From assembly GCF_002833405.1 (NCBI RefSeq), contig NZ_CP025135.1:1593501-1657500 (forward strand): DNA of 64,000 bases, written 5' to 3'. The stretch comes from Planococcus sp. MB-3u-03. Lineage in GTDB: Bacteria; Bacillota; Bacilli; Bacillales_A; Planococcaceae. This document shows, piece by piece, positions 38,723 to 48,270 of this stretch. Within the stretch, counting starts at the first letter, position 1. Every line of letters begins with the position of its first letter. The notes beneath the pieces are model-generated. The model was given only the letters and a program-made list of their open reading frames with translations, had not been told where the DNA came from and made no database searches. The position numbers and the translations under genes were made by a program.

Positions 38723-39546
38723 ATGAACAAGTTTATTTGCAATACATGCGGCGTACAAACCGAAAGTGCTGGCGCAGCACCTGAGCATTGTTTAATCTGC
38801 ACCGAGGAGCGGCAATACGTCAGCGTAAAAGGGCAAAGTTGGACGACTTTGGAAGAGATGGTCGCATCCAATACTTATAGCAATGAAATTCTGTCAGAAG
38901 AGAAAGGGCTCTCAAGCATAAGGACTGTACCAAGTTTTGCGATTGGTCAAACGGCGTATTTGGTTCAAGGGGAGAACTTCAATATCCTGTGGGATTGTTT
39001 AACATATCTCGACGCTCCAACTATTGAAAAAATTAAAGCTCTGGGAGGAATCGATGCCATCGCCTTGTCCCATCCGCATTATTATTCAACCCAAGTGGAA
39101 TGGGCTGAAACCTTCGATGCGGTAATCTATATTCACGAAGATGACAAGCAATGGGTGACGAGAACAAGCGATCGCATTATCTTTTGGTCAGGCGAAACGC
39201 TCGAAGTTGCAGAAGGGTTCACGCTGCACCGGATCGGTGGCCATTTCAAAGGTGCAGCTATCCTGGAATGGAAAGATGGAAGTGCCGGCAAAGGCGTGTT
39301 ATTGACAGGCGATATCGTCCGCGTTGTAGCAGACCGCCAGTGGGTCAGTTTTATGTATAGCTACCCGAACTTCATTCCGTTGCCTGCGTCCACTGTCGAA
39401 AGAATGGCGGCACAGTTTAATGAAATCCGCTTTGATCGCGTGATGATGCATTTCACCGAATCGTAGTGAACGATGCGCGGGAAGCCGTACAAAACTCGGC
39501 GAAAAGATATGTAGATGCATTAAATGGAGTGCTGTTCAAGACCTGA
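38723..39546 (+). pseudogene. MBL-fold metallohydrolase with N-terminal zinc ribbon, C-terminal frameshift
   Basis: N-terminal CxxC pairs CNTC and CLIC (about residues 5-27) form a rubredoxin-like zinc ribbon. Then a metallo-beta-lactamase fold: AIALSHPHYYSTQVEW replaces the usual HxHxDH with HPHYY, followed by the ligand regions RIGGHFKGAAILEW and LLTGDIVRVVADRQW. The open frame ends at 39466; a shift near 39460 restores RIVVNDAREAVQNSAKRYVD and the stop at 39546. Start ATG 38723 follows GGATGGAG (ATG 38714 is nearer the RBS and less likely). Substrate unknown. Confidence 0.72.
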
Positions 39547-39618
39547 TGTCCGTACTTGTGTTTTATCTAATTTAATAAACCGGACATTAGAATAAACCAA
39601 ATAAAAAAGGAGCACCAA

Positions 39619-40114
39619 ATGCATCAGTCATTTTATCTAAAGAAACCAAGTACTTTTACATTCGATAAGAGCTATAAAGTGTTTATTAAAGAAGGGAAGC
39701 TTTTCTTCTTTAAAATTGACTATAAATCTGATGAGGACAATGACGTTTGTTTTCCCTATTCGGGTTGATTTACATGTTGCGTGATATGATTTACAAAAAT
39801 CAGCTAAGCGCAGCGAAAACAAGATTGACCAGGCAGTTCAAAACGATCAACTAGAACTACTAAAGCATAAAATAATTTTCAACTCAATATAGTTGATATC
39901 AAGAGCGTTGAAGTAAATGAAAACCCACTTCTCATTCATTTTGCAGGACAACGGGACATTGTTGTTTATTTTAGATGACAATAAGCGTTATCGGTTTATT
40001 ATGCCTTCGAGTATATCGAGAGAACTTATCATGAATTTACTGGAAGAGGCAGGGGTTTCACTGAAATTCAACACCTTAATAAGTATTAACATGAATTTTA
40101 AAAGAAATGGCTAA
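39619..40114 (+). pseudogene. Hypothetical protein, frameshifted
   Basis: ATG 39619 after AAAGGAGC. Fragments: MHQSFYLKKPSTFTFDKSYK, VFIKEGKLFFFKIDYKSDE, then a charged stretch (NDQLELLKHK) and the C-terminal part DDNKRYRFIMPSSISREL, NLLEEAGVSLKFNTLISINM. Shifts lie near 39740-39790 and 39900-39980. About 165 aa expected, soluble, lysine-rich. No family recognised. Confidence 0.45.
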
Positions 40115-40175
40115 ATTGCCATCACCGCAAAATTCACTTGATTTCTGTACGGATTTGCTTAAAAGGAGGGATTCT

Positions 40176-40455
40176 GTGCCAAGAACGAACATGGGCAAAA
40201 TCTCTTTTGCCATGCTTTTGATTCTCATCATTCAAATCATCTCGATCGTAAACATGTTGTTCATCAATGGCTTAGGGCTTTAACGATTATTTTGTATTCA
40301 TTTGTTACCGCACCTCTCGGACTGCTTTTGGAATAAGCGGCATAGTAAAAGAATCCGGCAGAAGCCTCATCGTACCTTGGGTGACCACGATTGTTAGCGT
40401 CATTTTACTCGCGCTATTTTTGATTACTTTATTTGGATTTTCTTTTGGTGATTAA
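40176..40455 (+). pseudogene. Small membrane protein, frameshifted
   Basis: GTG 40176 after RBS AAAGGAGGG gives VPRTNMGKISFAMLLILIIQ, a membrane segment; a shift near 40280 leads to FGISGIVKESGRSLIVPWVT and a second membrane segment TIVSVILLALFLITLFGFSF. About 92 aa. The hydrophobic two-helix layout is clear; family not identified. Confidence 0.5.
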
Positions 40456-40688
40456 ATGCTCAAGGTCATTGGTGAAACTTTTCTATATCAATCGATGTAA
40501 AGATAGAAACAAGTCATTTAGACTCAATTCAGGCTTTTCATGAAGATCATTGTAACTAGTAATGAAATATTTTCTAATAAATATTTACTTTCCAAATACT
40601 AGTGGTATTCTATTAATAGCTAAAATAGTAAACGAATTCCTCTAACAAGTTCAATTTTAGTTGCAGTCTATTTAGGAGCGAAGGCCGG

Positions 40689-40826
40689 GTGTCTCGAGAA
40701 AGCATGAAGTTGATCTTATCTATTGTTATCATCATTTTAGTTGTGGGGCTTGGCATGTATCTCCAAAATATTGATGCTCCTATGTACGGCATTCCGGGTC
40801 TTCTAGAGTCTGTCATCAAGAACTGA
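40689..40826 (+). CDS. Very small single-pass membrane protein
   Basis: GTG 40689 behind AGGAG (nine-base spacing) or ATG 40704; the latter gives MKLILSIVIIILVVGLGMYL, then QNIDAPMYGIPGLLESVIKN, 40 aa. One N-terminal membrane helix and a short outside or inside tail. A terminator follows directly, supporting a real transcript end. No family recognised. Confidence 0.5.
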   Translation: MSRESMKLILSIVIIILVVGLGMYLQNIDAPMYGIPGLLESVIKN

Positions 40827-40838
40827 AGCATTAAGCTG

Positions 40839-40884
40839 CAAACTCATTTCATTAGATTTTCATAACTGATGAAATGAGTTTTTA
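40839..40884 (+). terminator. Terminator
   Basis: AACTCATTTCAT / ATGAAATGAGTT perfect 12-bp stem with TTTTT, directly after the small membrane protein gene. Confidence 0.85.
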
Positions 40885-41067
40885 TTGCAGCTTACCTATA
40901 CTGTACTCAGTTTCAGTGAACTGAAATTGTCTCAGGAAGAACTGCAGAACCTAATTGATCCCGCGGCCCCGCTCCAGCTTATCAACGGAGGAGAAGATAG
41001 TGCTTATGTTGTTTATCAGTTTGACGAGATAATAGCCGCCGATATTGAAGAAGAAGGAAAACGATGA
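40885..41067 (+). CDS. Hypothetical small protein, start uncertain
   Basis: Open frame reading LTYTVLSFSELKLSQEELQN and later INGGEDSAYVVYQFDEII, ending in ADIEEEGKR, acidic. It begins straight behind a terminator and has no RBS at its apparent start, so it may be the 3' part of a frameshifted gene. Its stop TGA overlaps the next ATG (ATGA), which suggests translational coupling and a real coding region. Confidence 0.35.
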   Translation: MQLTYTVLSFSELKLSQEELQNLIDPAAPLQLINGGEDSAYVVYQFDEIIAADIEEEGKR

Positions 41068-41337
41068 AAATGAATTTGAATGTGGCTGAAGAAGGGAGAA
41101 CTGATCTGAACAAACCATCTATAAATTAACCCTCGATGAAGATCACGAAATCATTGAGGTTTTGTAAATGATGAAGCTACACCGATTGATGTGGCCTCAG
41201 GATTTAACGCAATTCACGCCATCATGTTATCGCAGAAGTGGAACTGTTTTGGAAGCCATATTGGGGAGGCTAAAACGCAAATGATGAAACCATTCTGTAC
41301 CTGTTATGTCGATAATGATGAGTATCTTCCTATGTAG
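41064..41337 (+). pseudogene. Hypothetical protein, frameshifted
   Basis: ATG 41064 behind AAGAAGGA, overlapping the previous stop. After shifts near 41120 and 41165 one frame reads FVNDEATPIDVASGFNAIHA, IMLSQKWNCFGSHIGEAKTQ, MMKPFCTCYVDNDEYLPM and stops at 41337. Cys-containing, soluble. Family unknown. Confidence 0.35.
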
Positions 41338-42015
41338 TGGCTGTTCTAGTGCTCCGGACGGATTAGAAGAAGTAGAGGGGACTGGGCTGGCGTTCAGCGA
41401 AAATTTCAATGCTTATGACGGGTTGAATGAGAGAACATGTGGAGTTTTATAAACCTGCAGAAGCACATCAATTGCCTCCTTCGATTTTAGGTGAACATCA
41501 CCTGCTCGAAAAGGGATCGATTCTGATTTAATACCTTTTGAAGTAAATGAGGAAAATGCGTATGTAGTCACTTCCGAAGACCGAACCGGAAAAGTGACTC
41601 ATCAAGTCCAGTTAAGCTACCTCGGGAAATCGGAAGAGGGCATTGTAGATGAGTTTTTATTATCTCTGTAACTGAAATGGAAAAATCCGGTTGAGAATTA
41701 TGAAGTTGCAGAAGCAACTGATTCGGTTGGAAATCGATTTGAAAACAAGAGCTGAGCGGAGATGATTTTATTTTCCAGCAAGTGCTGACAACAAATAGTG
41801 CTTTATTGTACCGATACTATGAATATGATGCAGAGGAAGAACAGTTGAATGTCGTCGGTACCGCCGCAAACGAATTTTATTCCTACCATGATGGCTTCGT
41901 TTACCACATTGGTTATTTAATTGAGCGGAAAAGAAATACGGAGCAGGTTCAAGACAATATGCTCAACTTGACGCGTACTATTATTCTAGGAAAAGATACA
42001 TCCAAAGGAAGATGA
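41306..42015 (+). pseudogene. Putative lipoprotein, frameshifted
   Basis: The frame at 41306-41400 reads MSIMMSIFLCSGCSSAPDGL, with a lipobox-like LCSGC, then EEVEGTGLAFSENFNAYDGL. Later pieces: PFEVNEENAYVVTSEDRTGK, VTHQVQLSYLGKSEEGIVDE, and from 41782 an open frame LLYRYYEYDAEEEQLNVVGT ending in GKDTSKGR at 42015. At least four shifts. About 235 aa expected. The true signal-peptide start may lie slightly upstream. Function unknown. Confidence 0.45.
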
Positions 42016-42039
42016 CTACGACTAGAAGAGAGGAAAACC

Positions 42040-42687
42040 ATGATTAAAATAAAGCGGCATTCGTGGGTTCGTTTATTATATTCGCTATTTGCATGTACTT
42101 ATTTTTCCGTTTTCAAATACAGCGATAAAGAGGCTCAATTTGTCTTTATGTCGTTTCCCATTCAAGATCAAGAAGGATATAATTTGTTGGGAATCATTGG
42201 GTCTATCATGTTTATTGGCGCTATCATTTTCTTGTTCAATAGCCTGGAAAATATCGATTTCGGATAGTGTTCGCAGTCGTCATTGTCTATATGTTTTACC
42301 GAATCTATTGGTTGTGGCATACCAGGAAACACTAGCAAATGGCATTTCAGCTATCTCTTATGACGGAAATGGCCAGTGCGACTTTGTCACGATGGATGAT
42401 TCCATGGACGCCGAATGTAATCTGGTATTACATAATCGCAGTGATGAGGCTGTGACAGTGGAATTGGAATTTATCGATTCGTTATTTATGGAAGAAAATA
42501 CGTGCGGATGGAGTCGCTTATGAACTTGGCGGGTCCATACACGATTACTTTGGCGCCCAATAGTCAAAAGCATATTCATCTAGAAGAATTACTCGACTTG
42601 TCGAACGTTCCCAACCATATCGACTCAGGGACGTCATTCAGTATCCACATTAAACTGATAGACGGTAATGAAACACGGATTTTGTAA
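42040..42687 (+). pseudogene. Membrane-anchored hypothetical protein, frameshifted
   Basis: ATG 42040 after AGAGAGGAAAACC. MIKIKRHSWVRLLYSLFACT, then a second membrane segment LLGIIGSIMFIGAIIFLFNS, a shift near 42265 into a third hydrophobic stretch, then a soluble beta-rich domain (GQCDFVTMDDSMDAECNLVL, AVTVELEFIDSLFMEEN) and after another shift the C-terminus NLAGPYTITLAPNSQKHIHL to GNETRIL. About 215 aa. No family recognised. Confidence 0.45.
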
Positions 42688-42711
42688 TTTCTAAAAGAGC
42701 TCTTCTAATCT

Positions 42712-43495
42712 CTAGTGTTGTACTGATAAGGCTGACAAATGCTTCATAATCTCATAGTTTACATCTTTAGGATTGTCGAGATTTGTTGCATGGTGCGCAT
42801 TTTTATATAAATCATTTTAGAGTGAGGAATACGGTAAGCCATTTCTTTCTGTTGTCTTTCAGTCATATTGTCATGGTCACCTTGGAGAATGAGAGTAGGA
42901 CAATTTATTTTACTTAAATCCTCTCCGCTTTCCATTTTGAAACCGAGTCCCATATACGTATCCAGTAGTTTAAAGGGATCGAACTAACGGTTTCTTTAAT
43001 ATATTGCTTATTATTGTGATTAAATTTTGAAAGAGTTTTTGCTTGAATGCTAGCCATCATGTACATAGGTATAAATTTATTTGACCATCTATTTATAGGT
43101 ACAAACACTTTTTCAATCCAATTATATGAATTGGTGTAGGGAGTACCAATTAAAATGAGGGATTTCACCAGCTTGGGGTACCTGACCGCAGTTTGAAGCG
43201 AAATATGGCCACCCATAGATAACCCACAAAGATGCGCTTGCTTTACTCCTAAGTGCTCCAATAAACCTACTAAATCTTTAACAAAATCTTCGGAGTCTAC
43301 TTTTCCTTTTGGCAATGAGGATTTCCCATGGCCACGCACATCCCACGTAATAACTTTAAAGGATTTTGATAGCTCTTCCACTTGAGGTTTCCATTGTTGA
43401 AGGTCCCATGAAGCACCGTGTGTAAAAAGAAGCGTTTCACCAGCGCCTTTAACTTCGTAATATAATGTCGCATTATTTATTTCGATAGTAGGCAT
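42712..43495 (-). pseudogene. Alpha/beta hydrolase, frameshifted
   Basis: MPTIEINNATLYYEVKGAGE begins at 43495 with GGAAGG upstream. Oxyanion region FTHGASWDLQQW, VITWDVRGHGKSSLP, the nucleophile elbow GLSMGGHISLQTA (Ser in GxSxG), then a cap. A shift near 42935 joins WDTYMGLGFKMESGEDLSK, the acid region TLILQGDHDNMTE, and a second shift near 42780 the catalytic His in HHATNLDNP, with the end SALSVQH at 42712. About 260 aa. Esterase-like; substrate unknown. Confidence 0.7.
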
Positions 43496-43543
43496 TCTAT
43501 CCTTCCATTCTGCTTTCATTTTGATCTTCAATACTTTTATAAA

Positions 43544-43819
43544 TTAATGATTTCCTGCTGGTTTCATAGTGTACCCAATGTACAAAAAGACGAACCCAGT
43601 GATGCATGTGGCGGCTCCAAATAACAATCCTGCAGCAGCGGAACCCATTCCAGCTCCTGTTAAAGTGCCTAGAATGTTAAGAAGGAGAAAGAAGACAACC
43701 AAAGGAAGGACAAAAGCGGTAAGAAACCCGGCATTGATCCACTTCTCCCTGTTTTTTCCTGCAAACTTATGGACTGCAAAACTTAAAATAGCGATATAGG
43801 CAGCTAAAATCAAAATCAT
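43544..43819 (-). CDS. Small membrane protein
   Basis: 91 aa, three hydrophobic segments (LILAAYIAILSFAVH, AGFLTAFVLPLVVFFLLLNI, Gly/Ala-rich SAAAGLLFGAATCITGFVFL). RBS AAGGAGGAATTAC precedes the start. It lies between a lipoprotein gene and the hydrolase on the same strand. No family recognised. Confidence 0.6.
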   Translation of the reverse strand: MILILAAYIAILSFAVHKFAGKNREKWINAGFLTAFVLPLVVFFLLLNILGTLTGAGMGSAAAGLLFGAATCITGFVFLYIGYTMKPAGNH

Positions 43820-43837
43820 GTAATTCCTCCTTATTCC

Positions 43838-44482
43838 TCAAGGTTCCTGTATCAGTGAGCTCATCTTCTCAAGCCTTTCATAGGTATCTGCATAGACCTC
43901 GGCTCTTTCTTGTTCGGTTTCGATCTCATCGAAGTTCATAAGGCTGTTTTCCGTCTCGATAACCCATTGTTCTAAGGGTTCAAAGTCATTCAGTTCTTTG
44001 ATCTGCTGGAGCCTGTTAAGGATAGGGTCGACTTGTCCTGCGGCATTGCCTTTTGTCCGATTCTCAGGCGTCGGTATTGCCGAAGCATCTTGAAGCCAGC
44101 CCATAACGACACCCGTATTTTGGCCATCCGTTGGTTCAGCGGGGCCAGACTCCGAATGAATTCGGGCCACCATGGCTTTCGTGTCTTGATCGAAGGTATA
44201 GCCATTTTCGTATTCAACCGCATTCACAAATTCACTGTCCGCCAAACGACCTTCCTCAGGCAGTTCGTAACTGTCGAAATGCTCCTTGATCTCTTGATAA
44301 GGAGATTCCAGTTGCGCATCTTCTTGTTCAGGAGTCTCTTCCTCAGCCGTGACCTCAGTTGTGGATTCCTCAGGCGTTGTTTCACTTTCATTACCACCAA
44401 TATTAGCCGAGCCTTCAGAATCACTGCATCCTGCCACCAGCAAGACGGATGAGATTCCTAATCCTATGGCAAATTTCTTCAT
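43838..44482 (-). CDS. Lipoprotein
   Basis: 214 aa. Signal MKKFAIGLGISSVLLVAGC with a lipobox VAGC (Cys19), then an acidic Ser/Thr/Glu-rich spacer and a helical domain with DSEFVNAVEYENGYTFDQDT, VVMGWLQDASAIPTPENRTK and LNDFEPLEQWVIETENSL. It resembles Bacillales lipoproteins named for an NDxxF motif, an attribution I hold loosely. RBS GGAGGAGATACA. Anchored to the outer face of the membrane; role unknown. Confidence 0.7.
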   Translation of the reverse strand: MKKFAIGLGISSVLLVAGCSDSEGSANIGGNESETTPEESTTEVTAEEETPEQEDAQLESPYQEIKEHFDSYELPEEGRLADSEFVNAVEYENGYTFDQDTKAMVARIHSESGPAEPTDGQNTGVVMGWLQDASAIPTPENRTKGNAAGQVDPILNRLQQIKELNDFEPLEQWVIETENSLMNFDEIETEQERAEVYADTYERLEKMSSLIQEP

Positions 44483-44699
44483 TGTATCTCCTCCAATTAA
44501 TCGCTAATGTATTATAGTATAAAGAACATACATTTTTTATCCAGATAAGTAATTTTACGTCATACGAATTTCATTCATAAAACAGGATGACTATTCGACG
44601 CAAAACTCTCGATGTTTTTAGCTGTTTTCCAATATACGAGTGTGAAAAAAGATAAAATCGTGTAACAAATATAGCCCCATTAAAGGAGATGTCACCAAA

Positions 44700-45137
44700 A
44701 TGAACATCCGAAAAGCGGATCACAGCGACTTGAACGCTATTTTAACCTTATCGCCACAAGCTATTTACGATGGGACTTTGGGTGAAGTGATGCCTTCAAA
44801 TGAAAAGTCGAAAGTTTGGTTCAGCCTCTATTGGAAAAGGTGGATTTTATTTTATTGCGGAAGAACAAGATAAAATCCTTGGCTGGGTACTAGTAGGCAC
44901 GACAAAGACCAGTTTACCGAAAAGCCGAACGGGTTTATCTACGAACTGTATATCCGACAACCATATCGTGGCAAAGGACATTCAAAACGTTTGATGAATG
45001 CGGTCATCGAGCATTTTCAAGAGGACGGATATACAGAAGTCCGGTTAAGCGCAAAAGCTGAAAATCCAGCCGTGCATATGTATGAGAATATGGGTTTTAC
45101 AACAAAGACTGTCAGCATGAGCTTGAGTATAAAATGA
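44700..45137 (+). pseudogene. GNAT N-acetyltransferase, frameshifted
   Basis: ATG 44700 after AAAGGAGATG: MNIRKADHSDLNAILTLSPQ, beta strands GGFYFIAEEQDKILGWVLVG, the acetyl-CoA loop region FIYELYIRQPYRGKGHSKRL (QPYRGKGHS fits the Q/RxxGxG/A motif), and AENPAVHMYENMGFTTK, a typical GNAT C-terminal motif. Shifts near 44815 and 44915. About 145 aa. Substrate unknown. Confidence 0.7.
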
Positions 45138-45139
45138 AA

Positions 45140-45298
45140 AAGCGTGAAAGAAATGCTGATCCTCCCACACTCTATCAATCCTACTAAAATTAAGATCGGC
45201 TTCTTTTTAACGAAAAATCGGATTACAATGAGCAATACCATAAAAAATACAAAGGTGAAAATCATATCTCCCCAGTTAAGAAATTCAAAAGACTCCAT
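45140..45298 (-). CDS. Small membrane protein (DUF4083-like), C-terminus unclear
   Basis: RBS GAGGAG upstream of the ATG at 45298 gives MESFEFLNWGDMIFTFVFFM, then VLLIVIRFFVKKK: one membrane helix with a basic border, like the DUF4083 family of about 60 residues. The following residues become hydrophobic in this frame, while a +1 shift gives a charged tail (EADLNFSRIDRVWED) closer to the family, so a lost base is likely near 45205. The true end is not defined; it overlaps or abuts the convergent GNAT gene. Confidence 0.4.
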
Positions 45299-45420
45299 AA
45301 TTATTCGCTCCTCAATATATTTATATCTATATGGTTATACTGACAAAATAAGGAATGGTTTCACATTTCCCAACTAAACATATAAAAGTTTTCAAAGTAT
45401 GTAACGAAAGGAGGTTCACC

Positions 45421-46008
45421 ATGAAAATTGAAAACCACTTAAAAGACATGCCATCATTCGAAACGGAGCGTCTTCTACTAAGAAAAGTAACGCAACACGA
45501 CCTAGATGATGTGTTCGAATTCTCTTCCGACCCCGAAGTGGCGCATCGCATGACCTGGGAGAAGAACGATTCCAAAGAATAAACCCTATCCAACTTCCTG
45601 CAGCCGACTGTGGACGGATACAAAGATGGCCAAAGCGGTGTATGGGCGATTGTTTATAAAGATAGCGAGAAAGTCATCGGGACCTGTTCGTTGGTTGGGT
45701 GGTCAAATGAACATCAAAAAGCAGAGATAGGCTACGTGTTAAATCGTGGATTTTGGGGAGCGGGAATCGCCACAGAAGCGTTAAAGGAAGTCCTAAGCTA
45801 CGGTTTTGGCGTGCTTCAGTTGAACCGGATCGAAGGCGGCTGCGATGTAGACAATATTGGATTTGAAAAAGTCATGCTAAAAGCCGACATGGCCTTTGAA
45901 GGCGTTTTGAGAAAGAATGAACGCATCAAGGGAGAATTTCGAGATACCAAAATCTTTTCCATTTTAAAAAGTGAATTTGATTCTTTGACCAGAGGAGGTA
46001 GACAATAA
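45421..46008 (+). pseudogene. GNAT acetyltransferase (RimJ/RimL type) with an in-frame stop
   Basis: ATG 45421 after AAAGGAGGTTCACC: HLKDMPSFETERLLLRKVTQ and HDLDDVFEFSSDPEVAHRMT, then TAA at 45580-45582, and the same frame continues TLSNFLQPTVDGYKDGQSGV, GWSNEHQKAEIGYVLNRGFW (acetyl-CoA site GxxxA) and DTKIFSILKSEF. A single substitution (GAA to TAA) fits, so this is either a true nonsense allele or an error. About 195 aa. The stop overlaps the next ATG by one base. Confidence 0.75.
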
Positions 46009-46262
46009 TGAACTCAGGCACAATCTCGGTTGCAGCGTTTTTGATTTCTTTGGCTGTTTATACAGTTTGGTTCTTTAATGAAAATCTATTCTCTAATTCA
46101 GCTATGATTGTAGCTGTTGCTCTGCCGCTAATCGGAATCGTGGCAGCACTCTTTGCCAAGAACAGATCGCTCAGAGTAGTGGGCTTAGTTGGAAATTCAT
46201 TGGTTCTTCTTTTAGCTGTCATTATTCCATTTATCTCTACATTGTTTTGGAGTACACCTTAA
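46008..46262 (+). CDS. Small membrane protein
   Basis: 84 aa with three hydrophobic segments (ISVAAFLISLAVYTVWFF, SAMIVAVALPLIGIVAALF, VVGLVGNSLVLLLAVIIPFI). RBS AGAGGAGG lies in the end of the acetyltransferase gene, whose TAA overlaps this ATG by one base, so the two are cotranslated. No family recognised. Confidence 0.65.
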   Translation: MNSGTISVAAFLISLAVYTVWFFNENLFSNSAMIVAVALPLIGIVAALFAKNRSLRVVGLVGNSLVLLLAVIIPFISTLFWSTP

Positions 46263-46285
46263 ACTAACAAGATTTTTGTTCATAA

Positions 46286-46314
46286 GAAAAGACTGCTTTA
46301 TCAGCAGTCTCTTT
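46286..46314. terminator. Hairpin between convergent genes
   Basis: AAAGACTGC / GCAGTCTCTTT around TTTATCA, with A residues before and T residues after, so it may terminate both the plus-strand and minus-strand genes. Confidence 0.6.
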
Positions 46315-46322
46315 AGCGAATT

Positions 46323-46743
46323 TTACGAATGCCTCATTCGGTATTCTTTCCGCACCATAAACAGAACGTGAAATCCAATTAACGCAGGGACTAGGCTCGT
46401 GTTTACCAATTCAACATCAGAAAGTATAAAGACCCGGAACATCACGAAGAATACGAGGCTTGTAAACAAAACATATAAGACAAGCTTGCAGCAATAGGCG
46501 ATGATCCAATTACTGGACGGTACGAACCGCATCAGGAAGTCCACTAAATACGACATCGGAATACCCAGCACAAAAAATGCCGGGAAAATAAATACGTAAG
46601 TTGACCATAACACTTTAAATAATGTGGTATCAGACAACAGCTCCTGTTCATTCATAATGAGGAGCTGCCACAAGAACATCAACATTACGTAAAGCGGGGC
46701 AGAAATAACCGCACTGAAAATCGTTCGAGAAAGCTTTTATCAT
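46323..46743 (-). pseudogene. Membrane protein, N-terminal frameshift
   Basis: The ATG at 46743 has AGGAGCC upstream. A shift in ATAAAAGCTT then gives KLSRTIFSAVISAPLYVMLM running into the long open frame LMFLWQLLIMNEQELLSDTT, YVFIFPAFFVLGIPMSYLVD, LYVLFTSLVFFVMFRVFIL and the end KEYRMRHS. About 139 aa, four membrane segments. Unknown family. Confidence 0.55.
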
Positions 46744-46840
46744 ATTATGGCTCCTAGCATCAAGTAATCTGCTATTGATTTAATCTAATTATAACAACCC
46801 GGAGTGAAGAATCGTAATAATAGTTAAGAGGTGAACTTGG

Positions 46841-47254
46841 ATGAGGAAGTTTCTAGTATTACTCGTTGCATGTCTTCCAGTGATGATGGTAATAGGATGT
46901 TCTGAAGAGGAAATAGTTCGTGTAGGTACTCCTTTTAACGATGAAGGCACGACGGGAGCGGAGTTTAATACAGGTTTCACGGATTCAGAAACAATATCTG
47001 AGTTGCGGGCGATTATTGAAATGGAAGAGAAAATAGAACCGCCCAAAGAGTTAGCGCCAGTCGCGGATCTCGTTCTTACATTGGATAAACCGCAAGAAAA
47101 TGCTTCTGAACTTTGGCGGTACATATGGTATATGGATGATGGCAGTGCCGTTTTGTCCAATAGAGAAAACGCAGTGGTAGGAGAAGAAAAGCAAGAGTTC
47201 TATACTCTAGATCAAGAACAAACAAAAGAGTTGAAAAGCATACTGAGTAAATGA
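46841..47254 (+). CDS. Small lipoprotein
   Basis: 137 aa. Signal MRKFLVLLVACLPVMMVIGC with a lipobox VIGC (Cys20), followed by an acidic soluble domain (DSETISELRAIIEMEEKIEP, SELWRYIWYMDDGSAVLS, LDQEQTKELKSILSK). The C-terminal half resembles small surface domains common in Bacillales lipoproteins, but I do not recognise a family. RBS AAGAGGTGAAC. Followed by its own terminator. Confidence 0.65.
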   Translation: MRKFLVLLVACLPVMMVIGCSEEEIVRVGTPFNDEGTTGAEFNTGFTDSETISELRAIIEMEEKIEPPKELAPVADLVLTLDKPQENASELWRYIWYMDDGSAVLSNRENAVVGEEKQEFYTLDQEQTKELKSILSK

Positions 47255-47266
47255 AATATAGAACGT

Positions 47267-47297
47267 AAAAGAAGCTGATGATGAGAAGCTTCTTTTT
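47267..47297 (+). terminator. Terminator after the lipoprotein gene
   Basis: AAAAGAAGCT / AGCTTCTTTTT around GATGATGAGA. Confidence 0.75.
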
Positions 47298-47396
47298 GCA
47301 TGCTCATTAATAGCTCGAGTTATTTAATAATTATGATTTTAGTACTGTATTTAAAACATTAAATGGTAAAATAAGTATGTATAAAAGAGGTATCTT

Positions 47397-48253
47397 ATGA
47401 AAAGGAAATCATTAAATTTGAAACTGGATTACAGATAGGCCTGCGCTCATGGGGAATGCGAGCCAAATAACGCTTCTTTTCTTCACGGCCTGGGAGTTCG
47501 GCAGCAAGCTTTACTGAACTAGCCAACCACTTTCTCCAGAATTCAGAATCATCGCATTAGATTTGCCTGGCCATGGTTCATCAACAGCTGAACAAGCAGA
47601 AGAATCCTTTTCAGCGGCATCTTTGGCTAGGTGGGTAAAGGAAGCAATGGAACAACTTGATATTAAAGATCTTCATGTAATTGGACATTCTATAGGCGGA
47701 AATATAGCGTTGGCGTTTGCCAAAATTTTCTCAGTTCAATCGGTTGTTCTCTTGGATGGCGGTTATATACGCTCAAGCAGTATTCCGGGTAGTTCAATCA
47801 CTGAAGAGATTCGATTTGCAAAAGAGCATTGTGAAAATTACACCTTTGCATCCTGGGTTCAGTTCGAGGAAGAGGGCCGAGGAAGGCTTGGCTGAACGAT
47901 TGATTGAAATGATGAAACCGAGTATGAAAACAGAACCTGATGCCATTAAGTTGATTTTAACGAGTGAACATGCCGGATATTATGTGAAACAACATTTCAA
48001 TGAGCCAAGCATTGATACTTTAAGTGCTGTCGAAGTACCGGTTTTGCTGCTTAGAAGCACTTTGCCGCAGGAGTTTAATTCCCATCGTGAAAGTGAAACT
48101 GCGAGACTCAAACAGTACTTAGCTCTCTGTGGAAGAAGTGAAAGATACTTCCCACGATATCTATTGGGAGAAACCGGAAGTGTTGAGCCAAAAATCTCGC
48201 AGTGGATCAGCCGCAAAAATAGACCTGATAAATTAATAGTATCTCTACCATAA
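47397..48253 (+). pseudogene. Alpha/beta hydrolase, frameshifted
   Basis: ATG 47397 after AGAGG. Across frames: GLQIGLRSWG, LLFLHGLGSSAASFTELAN, FRIIALDLPGHGSSTAEQAE, LHVIGHSIGGNIALAFAKI (nucleophile Ser in GHSIGG), VVLLDGGYI, then after a shift near 47875 AERLIEMMKPSMKTEPDAIK, VPVLLLRSTLPQEFNSHRES. At least four shifts. About 285 aa. Second hydrolase of this kind in the accessory region; substrate unknown. Confidence 0.65.
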
Positions 48254-48270
48254 TGAGCGGGGATTCAAAG

